Shown: positions 34,299-43,800 of the stretch, one piece after another
How positions within the stretch are numbered: the stretch's first letter is position 1
How the letters are laid out: each line of letters begins with the position of its first letter
Assembly: GCA_964557575.1 (NCBI GenBank)
Contig: CAZLBC010000006.1
Location: 47,202 to 111,201, forward strand
Direction of reading: 5' to 3'
Length of the DNA stretch: 64,000 bases
From: CAZLBC01 sp964557575
GTDB lineage: Bacteria > Planctomycetota > Phycisphaerae > SM23-33
Position numbers and translations under genes: made by a program
Notes under the pieces: model-generated
Database searches by the model: none
What the model was told of the DNA's origin: nothing
The model's input: only the letters and a program-made list of their open reading frames with translations

Positions 34299-37200
34299 AT
34301 GCGATGTCGGCTTCTGAGGCTGCCCGTTGAAGCAATCGTGATGCCGGTTATGCTCGGAACAGTGATTTGTGGCGGCTGCGAGAGGAGGCCCGACAAGCCC
34401 GGCCGCGCGCAGCCGCCGGCCGCAACCGAATCGAAAGAGCCGGCGCAGGTTCCGCGCGGAGGTACGGCACCGACCGGGGCAGACAGCCTGATAGAGAGGC
34501 TTGAGAGCCTGGAAGCCGCGCAGGTGAAGGGCTCGATCGAAGGGGCGGCGCGCACGGGGCCCGCGCGGAAGGTCGTGCCGCTCGTGCCGCTTCCCGGGGA
34601 CTGGGTGTTGCAGCCCGATTTCTCCGATGAGTTCGAGGGTGCAGCGCTTGACACGGACAAGTGGAAACACGATGTTCCTTCCTGGGGGGCCTGGTCGTGG
34701 GCGCCGGAGAATGCCTTCGTCAAAGACGGCTCGTTGCACATCCGTATGCAGTACAAGGTACATTCTCGCGGCTCGAAATCTCAGAAGCTGCAGAAGGTGT
34801 ACTACACATCGGGCATCGTCCGCAGCCGCAAACGGATCCTCCACGGCTACTTCGAGGCGAACATCAAGGCGGCCCCTCGTTTTCCCGGCGTCTGTCCCGC
34901 GTTCTGGGCAGATTACGCCGGCGAAAAAGACCGCCGCACCGAGATCGACTTCGTCGAACTGACGATGCGCGCGAACAGGGGACCTGAGGTGATCGATACC
35001 AACACGCACGTGGCTTATCACACCAGTCTCCCGCAGGAGGATACGCCGCTCCACGAACACGTCCAGACCGTGCTGCCGTTCGACCCGCGGGACGATTTCC
35101 ACGTCTACAGTTGTCTCTGGGACGAACAGAAGATCGTCTGGTACGTAGACGGGAAGATCGTACGCGAACGGGCCAACGACTACTGGGACCAGCCACTGGT
35201 GATGACGATCTCGATGGGGCTGCGCCGGCCCCTGAAGGGCGATCCGCTCGGGAAGTTCGCCCGCACGGCGGGCTTCCCCACGACCTTCGAGACGGAGTAT
35301 GTCCGGGTCTGGCAGCAGGCAGCGGAACCGACGGAAGTCGAAGCGGCGCCGATCACTCAGGCCGGCAGGATCGCCGCGGCCAGAATCGCCCCCGAGAACC
35401 TCCAGCGGCTCGGATACGACGAGAACTCGCCGCTGGGGATATGCGGCAGTTCCTTCGGGGCCCCGTATCTGCCGTATCTCGGCCTGACCTGGACCCGGAT
35501 GGGCGTGCCGGAGTTCACCCCCAAAAAAGCTGAAGCGTGGCTGAAGAAGTATGGGGACCGGTTCCCGTTCAGCGATTCGGCCAAGACCGTTCTGGATGCC
35601 GGCGGCCAGGTGCTCGGTTTAATCAACTTCAAAGATACCGCGCGATGGGTGAAGTCGGGTGACGAGGCCTACCTGGACGTGGTGCGGCGGTGCAGCCGAA
35701 ACATGGTCGCGACCCACAAGGACAGGGTCCGTTACTGGGAGGTGATCAACGAGCCGGATTGCTTCTCGCCGGGCGTTTCGCCGCAACAGACAGCCCGGAT
35801 CGTCAAGGCGGCCATTGCGGGGGCTCGCGAGGCCGATTCCGCTTGCTTCCTGCTCTCCCCCTGTCCGACGTCCATCACCTACATGGAGGCGTTGCTCGAT
35901 GAAGGCATCGGGCCCCTCGTGGACGGGTTCGCCTTCCACCTCTACAGCCACGGCGGGGCTATGCGCGACTGCATCCGCGACTGGAAGGAACTCTATGCCG
36001 ACTACGATTTCGGCGACAAACCCGTCTGGATCACCGAAACGGGCTGGCGCTCGAATGTCATCCACGCCGAGGGAAAGGAGGGGAAGCAGCAGTGGATCCG
36101 GCACCTGGAAGACCAGGCCCGCATGCTGGTCAAGGGCCACGTACGCATGCTGGCCGAAGGCATAGATCGCATCATCTGGTACAACCTGACCGACGTCAAC
36201 AGTGCCGGGGCGGCCGAAAACTTCGGCCTGTTGTGGTCGGCCGGCGGCCAGCGCGGCAATGGCAAACAGGGCACGGGCTGGGAAATCGAATGCGATCACC
36301 CCGCGCTCAAGCCCAGCGGCCTTGCCGGCCACGTCTTTGCCAAGACCCTCGGGTTGTGTCCGCGGCTGAGCCGCGAGATCCCGGCGGGCGTCGGCGTTCA
36401 CCTCTTCGAGTTCGCCACGGACGCCGGGCCGGTGCTCGTCGCGTGGGCCCGAGGCGCATGTGTGCTGCCGGTCCCCGCCGCCGGCACCGTCATCCGGGTG
36501 ACCGATCTCTACGGCGGCGCGCGCAACCTGCCCGCCCGCAACGGAATGGGCGAACTGCGCCTCGGCCCGGCGCCCGTCTACATCAGGGGGCTGGATACCG
36601 ACCGGCTCGCGCAGGTACCGTGCCGGGTCTCCGCGCGCCCGGAGTTGGGACGATTCGCCGGGGAGCGGCGCCCGCGCGTGCGGTGGCAACCCGAGGGCCA
36701 GTGGCGGGTATCCTCCGCGCCCGTCATCCGCGCGGGCTGGGGATCCGGCAGCAAGCGCGTCCGGGACCCCTTCGTCTTCAAGGACGCGGACGCCTACCGC
36801 ATGTACTTCTCCGGATACTGGGGTAAGCAGGACGTCCTCATGGCCGAATCCGTCGACGGGGTGAGTTGGAAGACGTATGCCCACTGCGAGCCGGTGCTCC
36901 ACTGGACGCGGGGCGCGGGCCTGCCCGGGGGGGCGGCGGTGCTGCGCGACGACGACGGCGCCTATCGCATGTGGTACACGTTCCATCCGGAAGGAACGTG
37001 GGGCGGCGGCCGTGAGATCGGGTGCGCCGTGTCGCCCGACGGGATACGGTGGAAGCGCTTCGCGGGCAATCCCATCCTCGGTCGGGATGCCGAAGGCATC
37101 TGCCGAAATCCGAGCAGTCTCAGTGTCGTCAGGCGGGACGGCACGTACCACCTGTGGATGTCGGGCCCCGGCATCTGCCACGCCACCTCGACCGACGGGA

Positions 37201-37502
37201 TCGACTGGCGGATCCATGGTTCGATCGAAATCGACAAGGACCTGCCCGGCGCACTGCTCTCGCCCGGCGTTATCGTCGAGGACGGCGCGTTCGTGATGGC
37301 CTTTCACAACTACGATTGGGACAAAAAGAAGGGGACACTCGGGTTCGCCGGCTCGACCGACGGCAGGCACTGGAAGTGCGGCTACCTGCCGCCCCTGGAG
37401 AACGCCACCGGGCCTTCGCCGCTCGTCAGGGTCGACAAGGACTGGGCCGTCTATTTCTGCCGCCGCTTCGAGATCTGGGCGGCACGGATACCGGTGCAAT
37501 GA
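34299..37502 (+). CDS. Three-module glycoside hydrolase lipoprotein: GH16 + clan-A barrel + GH43-like propeller
   Basis: A 1067-aa protein with AGGAGG nine bases before its ATG. The N-terminus is a signal ending in CGGC, probably a lipoprotein, followed by a Pro/Ala-rich linker (~30-95). Module 1 (~100-355) is GH16: the TEIDFVEL motif holds the E-x-D-x-x-E catalytic triad at residues 215, 217 and 220. Module 2 (~360-760) is a TIM barrel resembling GH39/GH5, with YWEVINEPD (acid/base Glu ~484) and VWITETGWRSN (nucleophile Glu ~579). Module 3 (~810-1067) is a five-bladed propeller of the GH43/GH130/DUF377 type (RVRDPFVFKDADAYRMYFSGYWG). Such a combination in one chain is unusual. Likely targets are beta-glucan or galactan backbones plus side chains; this is inference. 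Confidence 0.82.
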   Translation: MRCRLLRLPVEAIVMPVMLGTVICGGCERRPDKPGRAQPPAATESKEPAQVPRGGTAPTGADSLIERLESLEAAQVKGSIEGAARTGPARKVVPLVPLPGDWVLQPDFSDEFEGAALDTDKWKHDVPSWGAWSWAPENAFVKDGSLHIRMQYKVHSRGSKSQKLQKVYYTSGIVRSRKRILHGYFEANIKAAPRFPGVCPAFWADYAGEKDRRTEIDFVELTMRANRGPEVIDTNTHVAYHTSLPQEDTPLHEHVQTVLPFDPRDDFHVYSCLWDEQKIVWYVDGKIVRERANDYWDQPLVMTISMGLRRPLKGDPLGKFARTAGFPTTFETEYVRVWQQAAEPTEVEAAPITQAGRIAAARIAPENLQRLGYDENSPLGICGSSFGAPYLPYLGLTWTRMGVPEFTPKKAEAWLKKYGDRFPFSDSAKTVLDAGGQVLGLINFKDTARWVKSGDEAYLDVVRRCSRNMVATHKDRVRYWEVINEPDCFSPGVSPQQTARIVKAAIAGAREADSACFLLSPCPTSITYMEALLDEGIGPLVDGFAFHLYSHGGAMRDCIRDWKELYADYDFGDKPVWITETGWRSNVIHAEGKEGKQQWIRHLEDQARMLVKGHVRMLAEGIDRIIWYNLTDVNSAGAAENFGLLWSAGGQRGNGKQGTGWEIECDHPALKPSGLAGHVFAKTLGLCPRLSREIPAGVGVHLFEFATDAGPVLVAWARGACVLPVPAAGTVIRVTDLYGGARNLPARNGMGELRLGPAPVYIRGLDTDRLAQVPCRVSARPELGRFAGERRPRVRWQPEGQWRVSSAPVIRAGWGSGSKRVRDPFVFKDADAYRMYFSGYWGKQDVLMAESVDGVSWKTYAHCEPVLHWTRGAGLPGGAAVLRDDDGAYRMWYTFHPEGTWGGGREIGCAVSPDGIRWKRFAGNPILGRDAEGICRNPSSLSVVRRDGTYHLWMSGPGICHATSTDGIDWRIHGSIEIDKDLPGALLSPGVIVEDGAFVMAFHNYDWDKKKGTLGFAGSTDGRHWKCGYLPPLENATGPSPLVRVDKDWAVYFCRRFEIWAARIPVQ

Positions 37503-37595
37503 GCCGCCATCGGGTGTGCTTGTATCGCGGGTGGGGGGGAGCCAATTGCATTTCAGGGTAATAGAAGAGCGGGCCGGGGAGCGATGAGGAAGAAC

Positions 37596-37754
37596 CCGTG
37601 AAAACCGGTTGAAGTTTTCGTTGAACCAGTGCGGGACACTCTTATTGATGCGCGCCACCGTCTCACCGAAATGGCGCCGGCCCACAGCGCCGTCTTGCCC
37701 AGGCGCAAATGGTCCATGATCGCGACGCGCGTCGCGTCGACGTTTGCGTCTGTT
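37596..37754 (-). pseudogene. Relic of a CE15 glucuronoyl esterase
   Basis: On the minus strand one frame reads VDATRVAIMDHLRLGKTALWAGA. This matches the nucleophile elbow of CE15 esterases (GHSRLGKTALWAGA), but GHS is changed so the catalytic Ser is gone. A second frame directly after reads RRHFGETVARINKSVPHWF plus NENFNRFSR, the next conserved CE15 block. The ~20 residues normally between the blocks are missing and the frame shifts, consistent with a deletion at the repeated GCCGGCGCC. Nothing upstream or further downstream of the fragment looks like CE15. The relic begins exactly where the right 30-bp repeat ends. About 345 bases (37503-37847) hold only this relic and the repeat. Confidence 0.7.
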
Positions 37755-37784
37755 CCGGTAGGTGGTCGCCCTGTCGGTGCGGGT
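37755..37784. repeat. Right copy of the perfect 30-bp direct repeat
   Basis: Identical in sequence and orientation to 34037-34066. It abuts the CE15 relic with no spacer. It is therefore probably a rearrangement junction rather than part of either gene. Confidence 0.9.
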
Positions 37785-37847
37785 GTATTGCGGTGCCGGA
37801 CAGGGACAATGCGCGGGGAGAGCGGCGGCCGGCACGAGCCGGCGATC

Positions 37848-38684
37848 TCACTTTCCGCCGATGTCCAGGAACTCGTTGAGCCGGCCGGTCCGGTAGTCCT
37901 CGAGATCGACCGTTACGTACGCGAATCCCGCCGCGCGTGCCCGCTCCACGATCGCCGCGTGGAGGCAGGGATCGGCGACGGCGTCTCGTTCCGCCGGGCC
38001 GAGTTCCAGCCGCAGGAGGTCGCCGTGGTGGCGGGCGCGAAAGACCTTCAGCCCCCGCGCCGCCAGGAGATCCTCCACCGTCTCGACCTGCGCGAGTTTT
38101 TCGGCGGTGATGCGGTTGCCGTAGGGGAACCGCGAGGCCAGGCAGGCATAGGCGGGCTTATCGGCGGTTTCCAGGCCGATCGCCCGGGACGCGGCCCGGA
38201 TATCCTCCTTGGTCATGCCGCACGCGGCGAGCGGGCTGCGGATCCCCAGTTCGCCGGCGGCCCGGCGGCCGGGGCGGTAATCGCCGTGGTCGTCGCGGTT
38301 CGTCCCGTCGGCTACCCAGGCGAGGCCTTTCTCGTCGGCGATCGCCTGCAGTTCGGAAAAGAGGCCCTTCTTGCAGTGGTAGCAGCGGTCCGGGGCGTTT
38401 GCGGCGAAGCCGGGCACGTCGAGTTCGGCCGACGCGATCACCCGGTGGCGGAAGCCGTGTTTCGCGGCGATCCGCTCGGCCTCCTCCCGTTCGCGGTCGG
38501 CGTAGGCGGGCGAGGTCGCGGTCACGGCCAGGACCTTCTCCCCGAGGACGCGGGCGGCGGTGACGGCCAGGAAGGTGCTGTCGACGCCCCCGCTGAAGGC
38601 CACCAGGACGGATCCCATTTCTTTCAGCAGCGATTCGAGGGCCGCGACCTTGTCGGCCGGCTTCTGTTTTTCTTCTTCGGTCAT
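37848..38684 (-). CDS. larE: ATP-dependent sacrificial sulfur transferase LarE-like (PP-loop)
   Basis: A 278-aa cytoplasmic protein. The PP-loop ATP-binding motif is SGGVDS at residues 31-36. The family segments DRCYHCKKGLF and KPAYACLASRFPYGNRIT follow. In LarE a conserved Cys within the latter region donates sulfur to the pyridinium cofactor of nickel-dependent lactate racemase; that Cys is present here. The start at 38684 is preferred to an upstream ATG because homology begins at VAALESLLKEMGSVLVAFSGG. No larA, larB or larC is in view, so the partner pathway is not shown and a related sulfur-transfer role is possible. It is divergent from archease-rtcB. Confidence 0.85.
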   Translation of the reverse strand: MTEEEKQKPADKVAALESLLKEMGSVLVAFSGGVDSTFLAVTAARVLGEKVLAVTATSPAYADREREEAERIAAKHGFRHRVIASAELDVPGFAANAPDRCYHCKKGLFSELQAIADEKGLAWVADGTNRDDHGDYRPGRRAAGELGIRSPLAACGMTKEDIRAASRAIGLETADKPAYACLASRFPYGNRITAEKLAQVETVEDLLAARGLKVFRARHHGDLLRLELGPAERDAVADPCLHAAIVERARAAGFAYVTVDLEDYRTGRLNEFLDIGGK

Positions 38685-38709
38685 GGTCAATGCGTTACAC
38701 TGTACACGG

Positions 38710-38738
38710 GTTATACCGTCGGATTCCCGTTTTATCAA
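38710..38738 (-). promoter_or_regulatory. Sigma-70-type promoter for larE
   Basis: On the minus strand TTGATA (38733-38738), a 17-base spacer and TATAAC (38710-38715) precede the larE ATG by about 25 bases. Each hexamer matches consensus at five of six positions. Confidence 0.6.
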
Positions 38739-38754
38739 CGAAAGGCCCTGTGCC

Positions 38755-39207
38755 GTGACTGATCATAACACCGACCGCGAACCGTCGCTCCCGCCGTGGC
38801 TGGAGTACATCGAACATACCGCCGACGCGGGCATTCGCGTCCGGGCCGGCAGTCGGGAGGAACTCTTCGAGCGGGCGGCGGCGGGCATGTTCACCCTGAT
38901 AACCGACAGCGGCGACCCGACGCCGGTCGAAACGATCGGGGTGTCCGTCGAGGCCCCGGACGTCGATGCGCTGATGGTGCGGTGGCTCTCGGAACTGAAT
39001 TTTCTCCACCAGGCACGCGAGATGCTCTTCTGCACGTATACCATTCAGGAGATGACCGATCGGCGGCTTTCGGCCGCGGTCGGCGCGCGGCCCGTCGATC
39101 CCGGCAGCGACGAGATCTACCGGGAGATCAAGGCGGTGACCTACCACGGGCTGGCGGTCGGCGAGTCCGGCGGGATCTGGACCGCCGCAATCATCTTCGA
39201 TGTGTGA
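38755..39207 (+). CDS. Archease (RtcB activator)
   Basis: A 150-aa protein starting at GTG 38755. Archease speeds guanylylation and multiple turnover of the RNA ligase RtcB. The family hallmark YIEHTADAGIRVRAGSREELFERAAAGMF is at residues ~17-45, with the metal-binding His/Asp pair in EHTAD. DVDALMVRWLSELNFLHQ and the C-terminal EIKAVTYHGLAV-x-E block complete the fold. It lies 8 bases before rtcB on the same strand, the standard pair, which confirms the call. Upstream frames in the track of open frames are artefacts of the divergent larE gene. Confidence 0.92.
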   Translation: MTDHNTDREPSLPPWLEYIEHTADAGIRVRAGSREELFERAAAGMFTLITDSGDPTPVETIGVSVEAPDVDALMVRWLSELNFLHQAREMLFCTYTIQEMTDRRLSAAVGARPVDPGSDEIYREIKAVTYHGLAVGESGGIWTAAIIFDV

Positions 39208-39215
39208 GGTGTATC

Positions 39216-40652
39216 GTGATTGATCGAAAGGACCTGAGAAAGACCGGCGACTGCACCTGGACCCTGTCGCGGCGGGGCGGCATGCGAGTGCCGGTGCGCA
39301 TCTACGCCGCGGAACGGATGCTCGACGACATCCTCGCCGACAACGCGCTCGAGCAGGCGGTCAACGTCGCCCGCCTGCCGGGGATCGTCGGGGCGTCGAT
39401 GGTCATGCCCGACATCCACTGGGGCTACGGGTTCCCCATCGGCGGCGTGGCCGCGTTCGACGTCGACGAGGGCGTCATATCCCCCGGCGGCGTGGGCTAC
39501 GATATCAACTGCGGTGTCCGCCTGATGGCCGCGGGCATAGACCGGCAGGACGTCGCGCCGCATATCCGGTCGCTGGTGGGGGCCCTCTTCAGGGCGGTGC
39601 CGACCGGGACGGGTTCGAAGGGCGCCGTCACGGTGTCGGGAAAGCAGCTCCGCCGGGTGCTCCGGGAGGGGGCGCGGTGGTCCGTGGGCGAGGGGCTCGG
39701 CACCACCGGCGACATCGAGCGGATCGAGGAGAACGGCCGCATGGCCGACGCCGACCCGGACCGGGTCGGCGGGCGGGCGATGGAGCGGGGGAAGGGTCAA
39801 CTCGGGACGCTGGGATCGGGGAACCATTTCCTGGAAATCGGGTACGTTGCCGACGTCTTCGACGCCGACACTGCCGACCGCTTCGGCCTCCGAAAAGACC
39901 AGGTCACCGTCACGATCCACTGCGGGTCGCGGGGGTTCGGCCACCAGGTCTGCGACGACGCCATCGCCGTCATGAACGCCGCGGCCGGGAAGTACGGCAT
40001 CGAGCTTCCCGACCGGCAGTTGTGCTGCGTGCCGATCGATTCTGATGAGGGCCGCGCGTATCTCGGGGCCATGCGGTGCGCCGTAAATTACGCCTTCGCC
40101 AACCGGCAGGCCATCGCCGGCACCGTCCGGCGGGTCTTCGAGAACGTCCTCGGCCGCGCCGCCGGCCTGGAGACGGTCTACGAGGTCGCCCACAACATCG
40201 CCAAGATCGAGACCCACGAGGTCGACGGCACCTCCCGGCGGCTCTGCGTGCACCGGAAGGGCGCGACGCGGGCCTTCGGCCCGGGCCGGCCGGAGGTCCC
40301 GGCCGCCTGCCGGGACGCCGGGCAGCCGGTGATGATACCGGGGGACATGGGCCGCTGCTCGTACGTCCTGGCGGGGACCGAAACGGCCATGCGGGAGACC
40401 TTCGGGAGCACCTGCCACGGCGCCGGCCGCCTGATGAGCCGGGGGAAGGCGCGGAAGTCTTCGAAGGGGCGGGATATCATCGGCGAGCTCAATGCGCGGG
40501 GGATCGAGGTGATGTGCCGCAGCCGCCGCACCCTCGGCGAGGAGGTCTCAGAGGCCTACAAGGACGTTGCGGACGTGGTCGACGCCTGCGAAGGGGCGGG
40601 CATTTCGCGGAAGGTGGCCCGGCTGCGGCCGCTGGGGTGCATCAAGGGGTGA
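39216..40652 (+). CDS. rtcB: RNA-splicing ligase RtcB
   Basis: A 478-aa GTP- and manganese-dependent RNA ligase joining 2',3'-cyclic phosphate or 3'-phosphate ends to 5'-OH ends. It starts at GTG 39216 with GAGG just upstream. Visible motifs are PDIHWGYGFPIGGVAAFD, the metal-binding Cys in GGVGYDINCGVRLM (Cys99), GSGNHFLEIG, HCGSRGFGHQV, and CHGAGRLMSR, which holds the His that is guanylylated in the family. It is coupled to archease. In bacteria such pairs act in RNA repair or tRNA splicing-like tasks; regulation by RtcR is not seen here. A hairpin terminator follows at 40697. Confidence 0.96.
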   Translation: MIDRKDLRKTGDCTWTLSRRGGMRVPVRIYAAERMLDDILADNALEQAVNVARLPGIVGASMVMPDIHWGYGFPIGGVAAFDVDEGVISPGGVGYDINCGVRLMAAGIDRQDVAPHIRSLVGALFRAVPTGTGSKGAVTVSGKQLRRVLREGARWSVGEGLGTTGDIERIEENGRMADADPDRVGGRAMERGKGQLGTLGSGNHFLEIGYVADVFDADTADRFGLRKDQVTVTIHCGSRGFGHQVCDDAIAVMNAAAGKYGIELPDRQLCCVPIDSDEGRAYLGAMRCAVNYAFANRQAIAGTVRRVFENVLGRAAGLETVYEVAHNIAKIETHEVDGTSRRLCVHRKGATRAFGPGRPEVPAACRDAGQPVMIPGDMGRCSYVLAGTETAMRETFGSTCHGAGRLMSRGKARKSSKGRDIIGELNARGIEVMCRSRRTLGEEVSEAYKDVADVVDACEGAGISRKVARLRPLGCIKG

Positions 40653-40696
40653 CGGCGCGGCCCGCTCGTATGCCGCCCGGGAACACCGGGAAGATT

Positions 40697-40745
40697 ACTC
40701 CCGGACCGCGCGTGAATAGCGGTCCAGGAGTACCCGGTCTTTTGT
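40697..40745 (+). terminator. Rho-independent-type terminator after rtcB
   Basis: The stem pairs ACTCC-C-GGACCGC (40697-40709) with GCGGTCC-A-GGAGT (40719-40731), 12 pairs with one mismatch around a nine-base loop. A short T-run (TCTTTT, 40738-40743) follows after six bases. Confidence 0.6.
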
Positions 40746-40771
40746 GACCAGGGGCGGCCCGCGGTGAAGGC

Positions 40772-40820
40772 TTGTGTTATGACCGCCGTTTGCTGATAAT
40801 CAGACAAAAGCGTACGTCTG
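40772..40820 (+). promoter_or_regulatory. Promoter and inverted-repeat operator candidate for the beta-galactosidase gene
   Basis: TTGTGT (40772-40777), a 17-base spacer and GATAAT (40795-40800) form a good sigma-70-type promoter 54 bases before the ATG. Immediately downstream CAGAC (40801-40805) and GTCTG (40816-40820) form a perfect inverted pair around ten bases, placed where a repressor would cover the transcription start. Confidence 0.5.
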
Positions 40821-40853
40821 TTTATTTCCCGGTTTTATGAACAGGAGCGATCA

Positions 40854-43800
40854 ATGAGCACACGGCATTTCGTTGTCTTTGCGTTTTACCTGGCGGCTGC
40901 CGTATCCCTGCTCCCCGCGGCGGGGGCCGAGGAGTGGGACGACCTGGCCGTCCTGCATGTCAACACCGAAAAACCGCACGCCACGATGATGACGTATCCC
41001 GACGCCGCATCGGCCCGGAAGGGCGACCGCGCCGCGTCGCCGTGGTACATGCTGCTCAACGGCGACTGGCGGTTCCACTGGTCGAAGAACCCCGCCGCCC
41101 GTCCGCAGGAGTTCTTCAAGCCCGGTTTCGACGCCGCGGCGTGGAAAACGATACCGGTGCCGTCCAACTGGCAGATCCACGGCTACGGCACGCCGATCTA
41201 CACGAACATCAAGTACCCGCATCCCAAGAAGCCGCCGAAGGCCCCGCGGAAATACAATCCCGTCGGCAGCTACCGGACGACGTTCACCCTGCCTCCCGCG
41301 TTCACGGGGCGCCGGACGCTCATACACTTCGACGGCGTGAACGCGGCGTTTTACCTCTGGATAAACGGCAGGAAAGTCGGCTACAGCCAGGGCAGCCGCA
41401 CGCCGGCGGAGTTCGACATCACCGCGTACGTCACGGACGGGGAAAACCTGCTGGCGGCCGAGGTGTACCGCTGGTGCGACGGATCCTATATCGAGGACCA
41501 GGACTTCTGGCGCCTCGCCGGCATCTTCCGGGACGTCTACCTCTGGTCGCGGCCCGCCACCTGCATCAGGGACTTCGCGGTCGACGTCGACCTGGACGGG
41601 CAGTACACAAACGGGACCATCGACGTCGGCGTCGAGCCGACCGGCGCGGCTGAGGGTCACACGGTCGAGATGCAGCTTCTCGACGCCGACGGCGAGGACG
41701 TGCTGGCGAAGACCGCCGATCCCGGGTCGCGGATCACGGGAACCGTCGAAAACGTGCGGAAATGGTCCGCCGAGTCGCCCTACCTCTACCAGATGCTGCT
41801 GACGCTGAAGGACCAGAAGGGTGATACCGTCGAGGTCATACCCTGGCAGGTCGGTTTCCGGAAGGTCGAGATCAGGGACGCGGTCTTCATGATCAACGGG
41901 GTTGCCGTCAAGCTCAAGGGCGTCAACCGCCACGAGACCGAGCCGGACACGGCCCACCGCGTCACGCCGGCGGGCATGACGAAGGACCTGGAGCTGATGA
42001 AGCGGTTCAACGTCAACGCGGTCCGGACGTCCCACTACCCCGACGACCCCCGGTTTTACGCGCTCTGCGACCGGCACGGGCTCTACGTGATGGACGAGTC
42101 CAACATCGAGTGCCACGATGCGCGGAACCTCTCCGGGATGAAGGAGTGGGTCGAGCCGCACCTCGACCGGACCCGGCGGATGGCCGAGCGCGACAAGAAC
42201 CACGCCTGCGTCGTGATATGGTCGCTGGGCAACGAGTCCGGCAGGGGCATCGCGCCGAAAACGATGCAGCAGTGGCTCCACGAGAACCACCCGGACCGCC
42301 CGGTCCACTGCGAGTACGACAACGGCGCCGCCGACATGCACTCCCGCATGTACGCCGGGCCGGGCTGGGGCGGCGGCGGCGACCGTCCCGGCGTCCTCTG
42401 CGAGTACGCGCACGCCATGGGCAACTCCAACGGCAACCTCGGGGAGTACTGGGACCATATCTACGCAAAACCGAAACACATGGGGGCATTCGTCTGGGAC
42501 TGGGTCGACCAGGGCATCAGGCAGCCGGTGCCCGAGGAGTACAACAGCCGGATCGGTGTGGGACCGGTCAGGGAGACCTTCTTCGCGTACGGCGGCTGGT
42601 GGGAGAAGGAAAAGGGATGGCACCACGACGACAACTTCTGCATGAACGGCCTGGTCTCCTCCGACCGGGTTCCCCACTCCGGCCTCCGGGCGATCAAGTA
42701 CGTCTACCGGAACATCCACGTCAGAGCGATCGACGCTGCGGCCGGCGAGTTCACCGTCCGCAACCGGTTCGACCATTCGAACATCAAGGACCTCGCCGCG
42801 GGGCGGTGGGTGCTGCAGGAAAACGGGAAGACCGTTTCCGAGGGCGCGATTCCCGCGCTGGATGTTGCGGCGCACGCCGAAAAACAATTCGCCATCGACC
42901 TCCCGGCAATCGAGGAGACCCCCGGGACCGAGTACCTCCTGACGATGTCGTTCACGGCAAAGGAGGGCTACTCGCCGCTCGTGCCCGCGGGCCACGAGAT
43001 CTCCTGGGAGCAGTTCACCGTTGCCGCGGCGTCGCCGCCGGCAATCGAGAAGGCATCGAGCCCGGGACTCACGGTCACGGACGCCGACGACGCGGTCACG
43101 ATCGCGGGCGGGGATTTCTCGCTGAGCTTCGACAAGGAAAAAGGCCTGCTCACGTCCTTCAAATACAAGAACGCGGACCTCGTTGACCGCGGGTTCGTTC
43201 CCGATTTCTGGCGGGCACTCACGGATAACGACCGGCCGTCCCACAAAAAATTCACGGACACGAAATGGCGGAATGCCGGGTCCGGCTGGAAGGTCGCCGA
43301 CGCCGAGGTCACGCAGCTTCCGGGCGCCGCCCGGGTGATCTTCACCGCGGCCCTGCCTGCCGTATCCGGCTCGTGCCGGCTGGTGTACACCGTCTGCGGC
43401 GGCGGGCAGGTCGCGGTCGACATGGCCTACGTCCCGGGACGCAGAAAGATCAAGGGCCCCCTGCGCTTCGGCCTGGAGATGCTGCTGCCGAAGGAACTGG
43501 AGCATGTCGCGTATTACGGCCGGGGTCCGGCGGCGACCTACGCCGACCGGCCGTTCGAGCGCGTCGGGATCTTCGAGACCACCGTCGACGGGATGTGGAT
43601 GGATTACTCCGAGCCGCAGGAGAACGGCAATCGCAGCGACGTGCGGTGGGTCGCCCTGCGCGATGAAACGGGCCGCGGGCTGCTCTTCGTGGGCGACCCG
43701 GTGGTTTCCTTCGGTGCGAAGCACTACGCCCGCGACGTCATCGAGAAGGCCAAGTACTCTTTCCGGATGAAGCGGTCCGACTCGATCCACCTGAACATCG

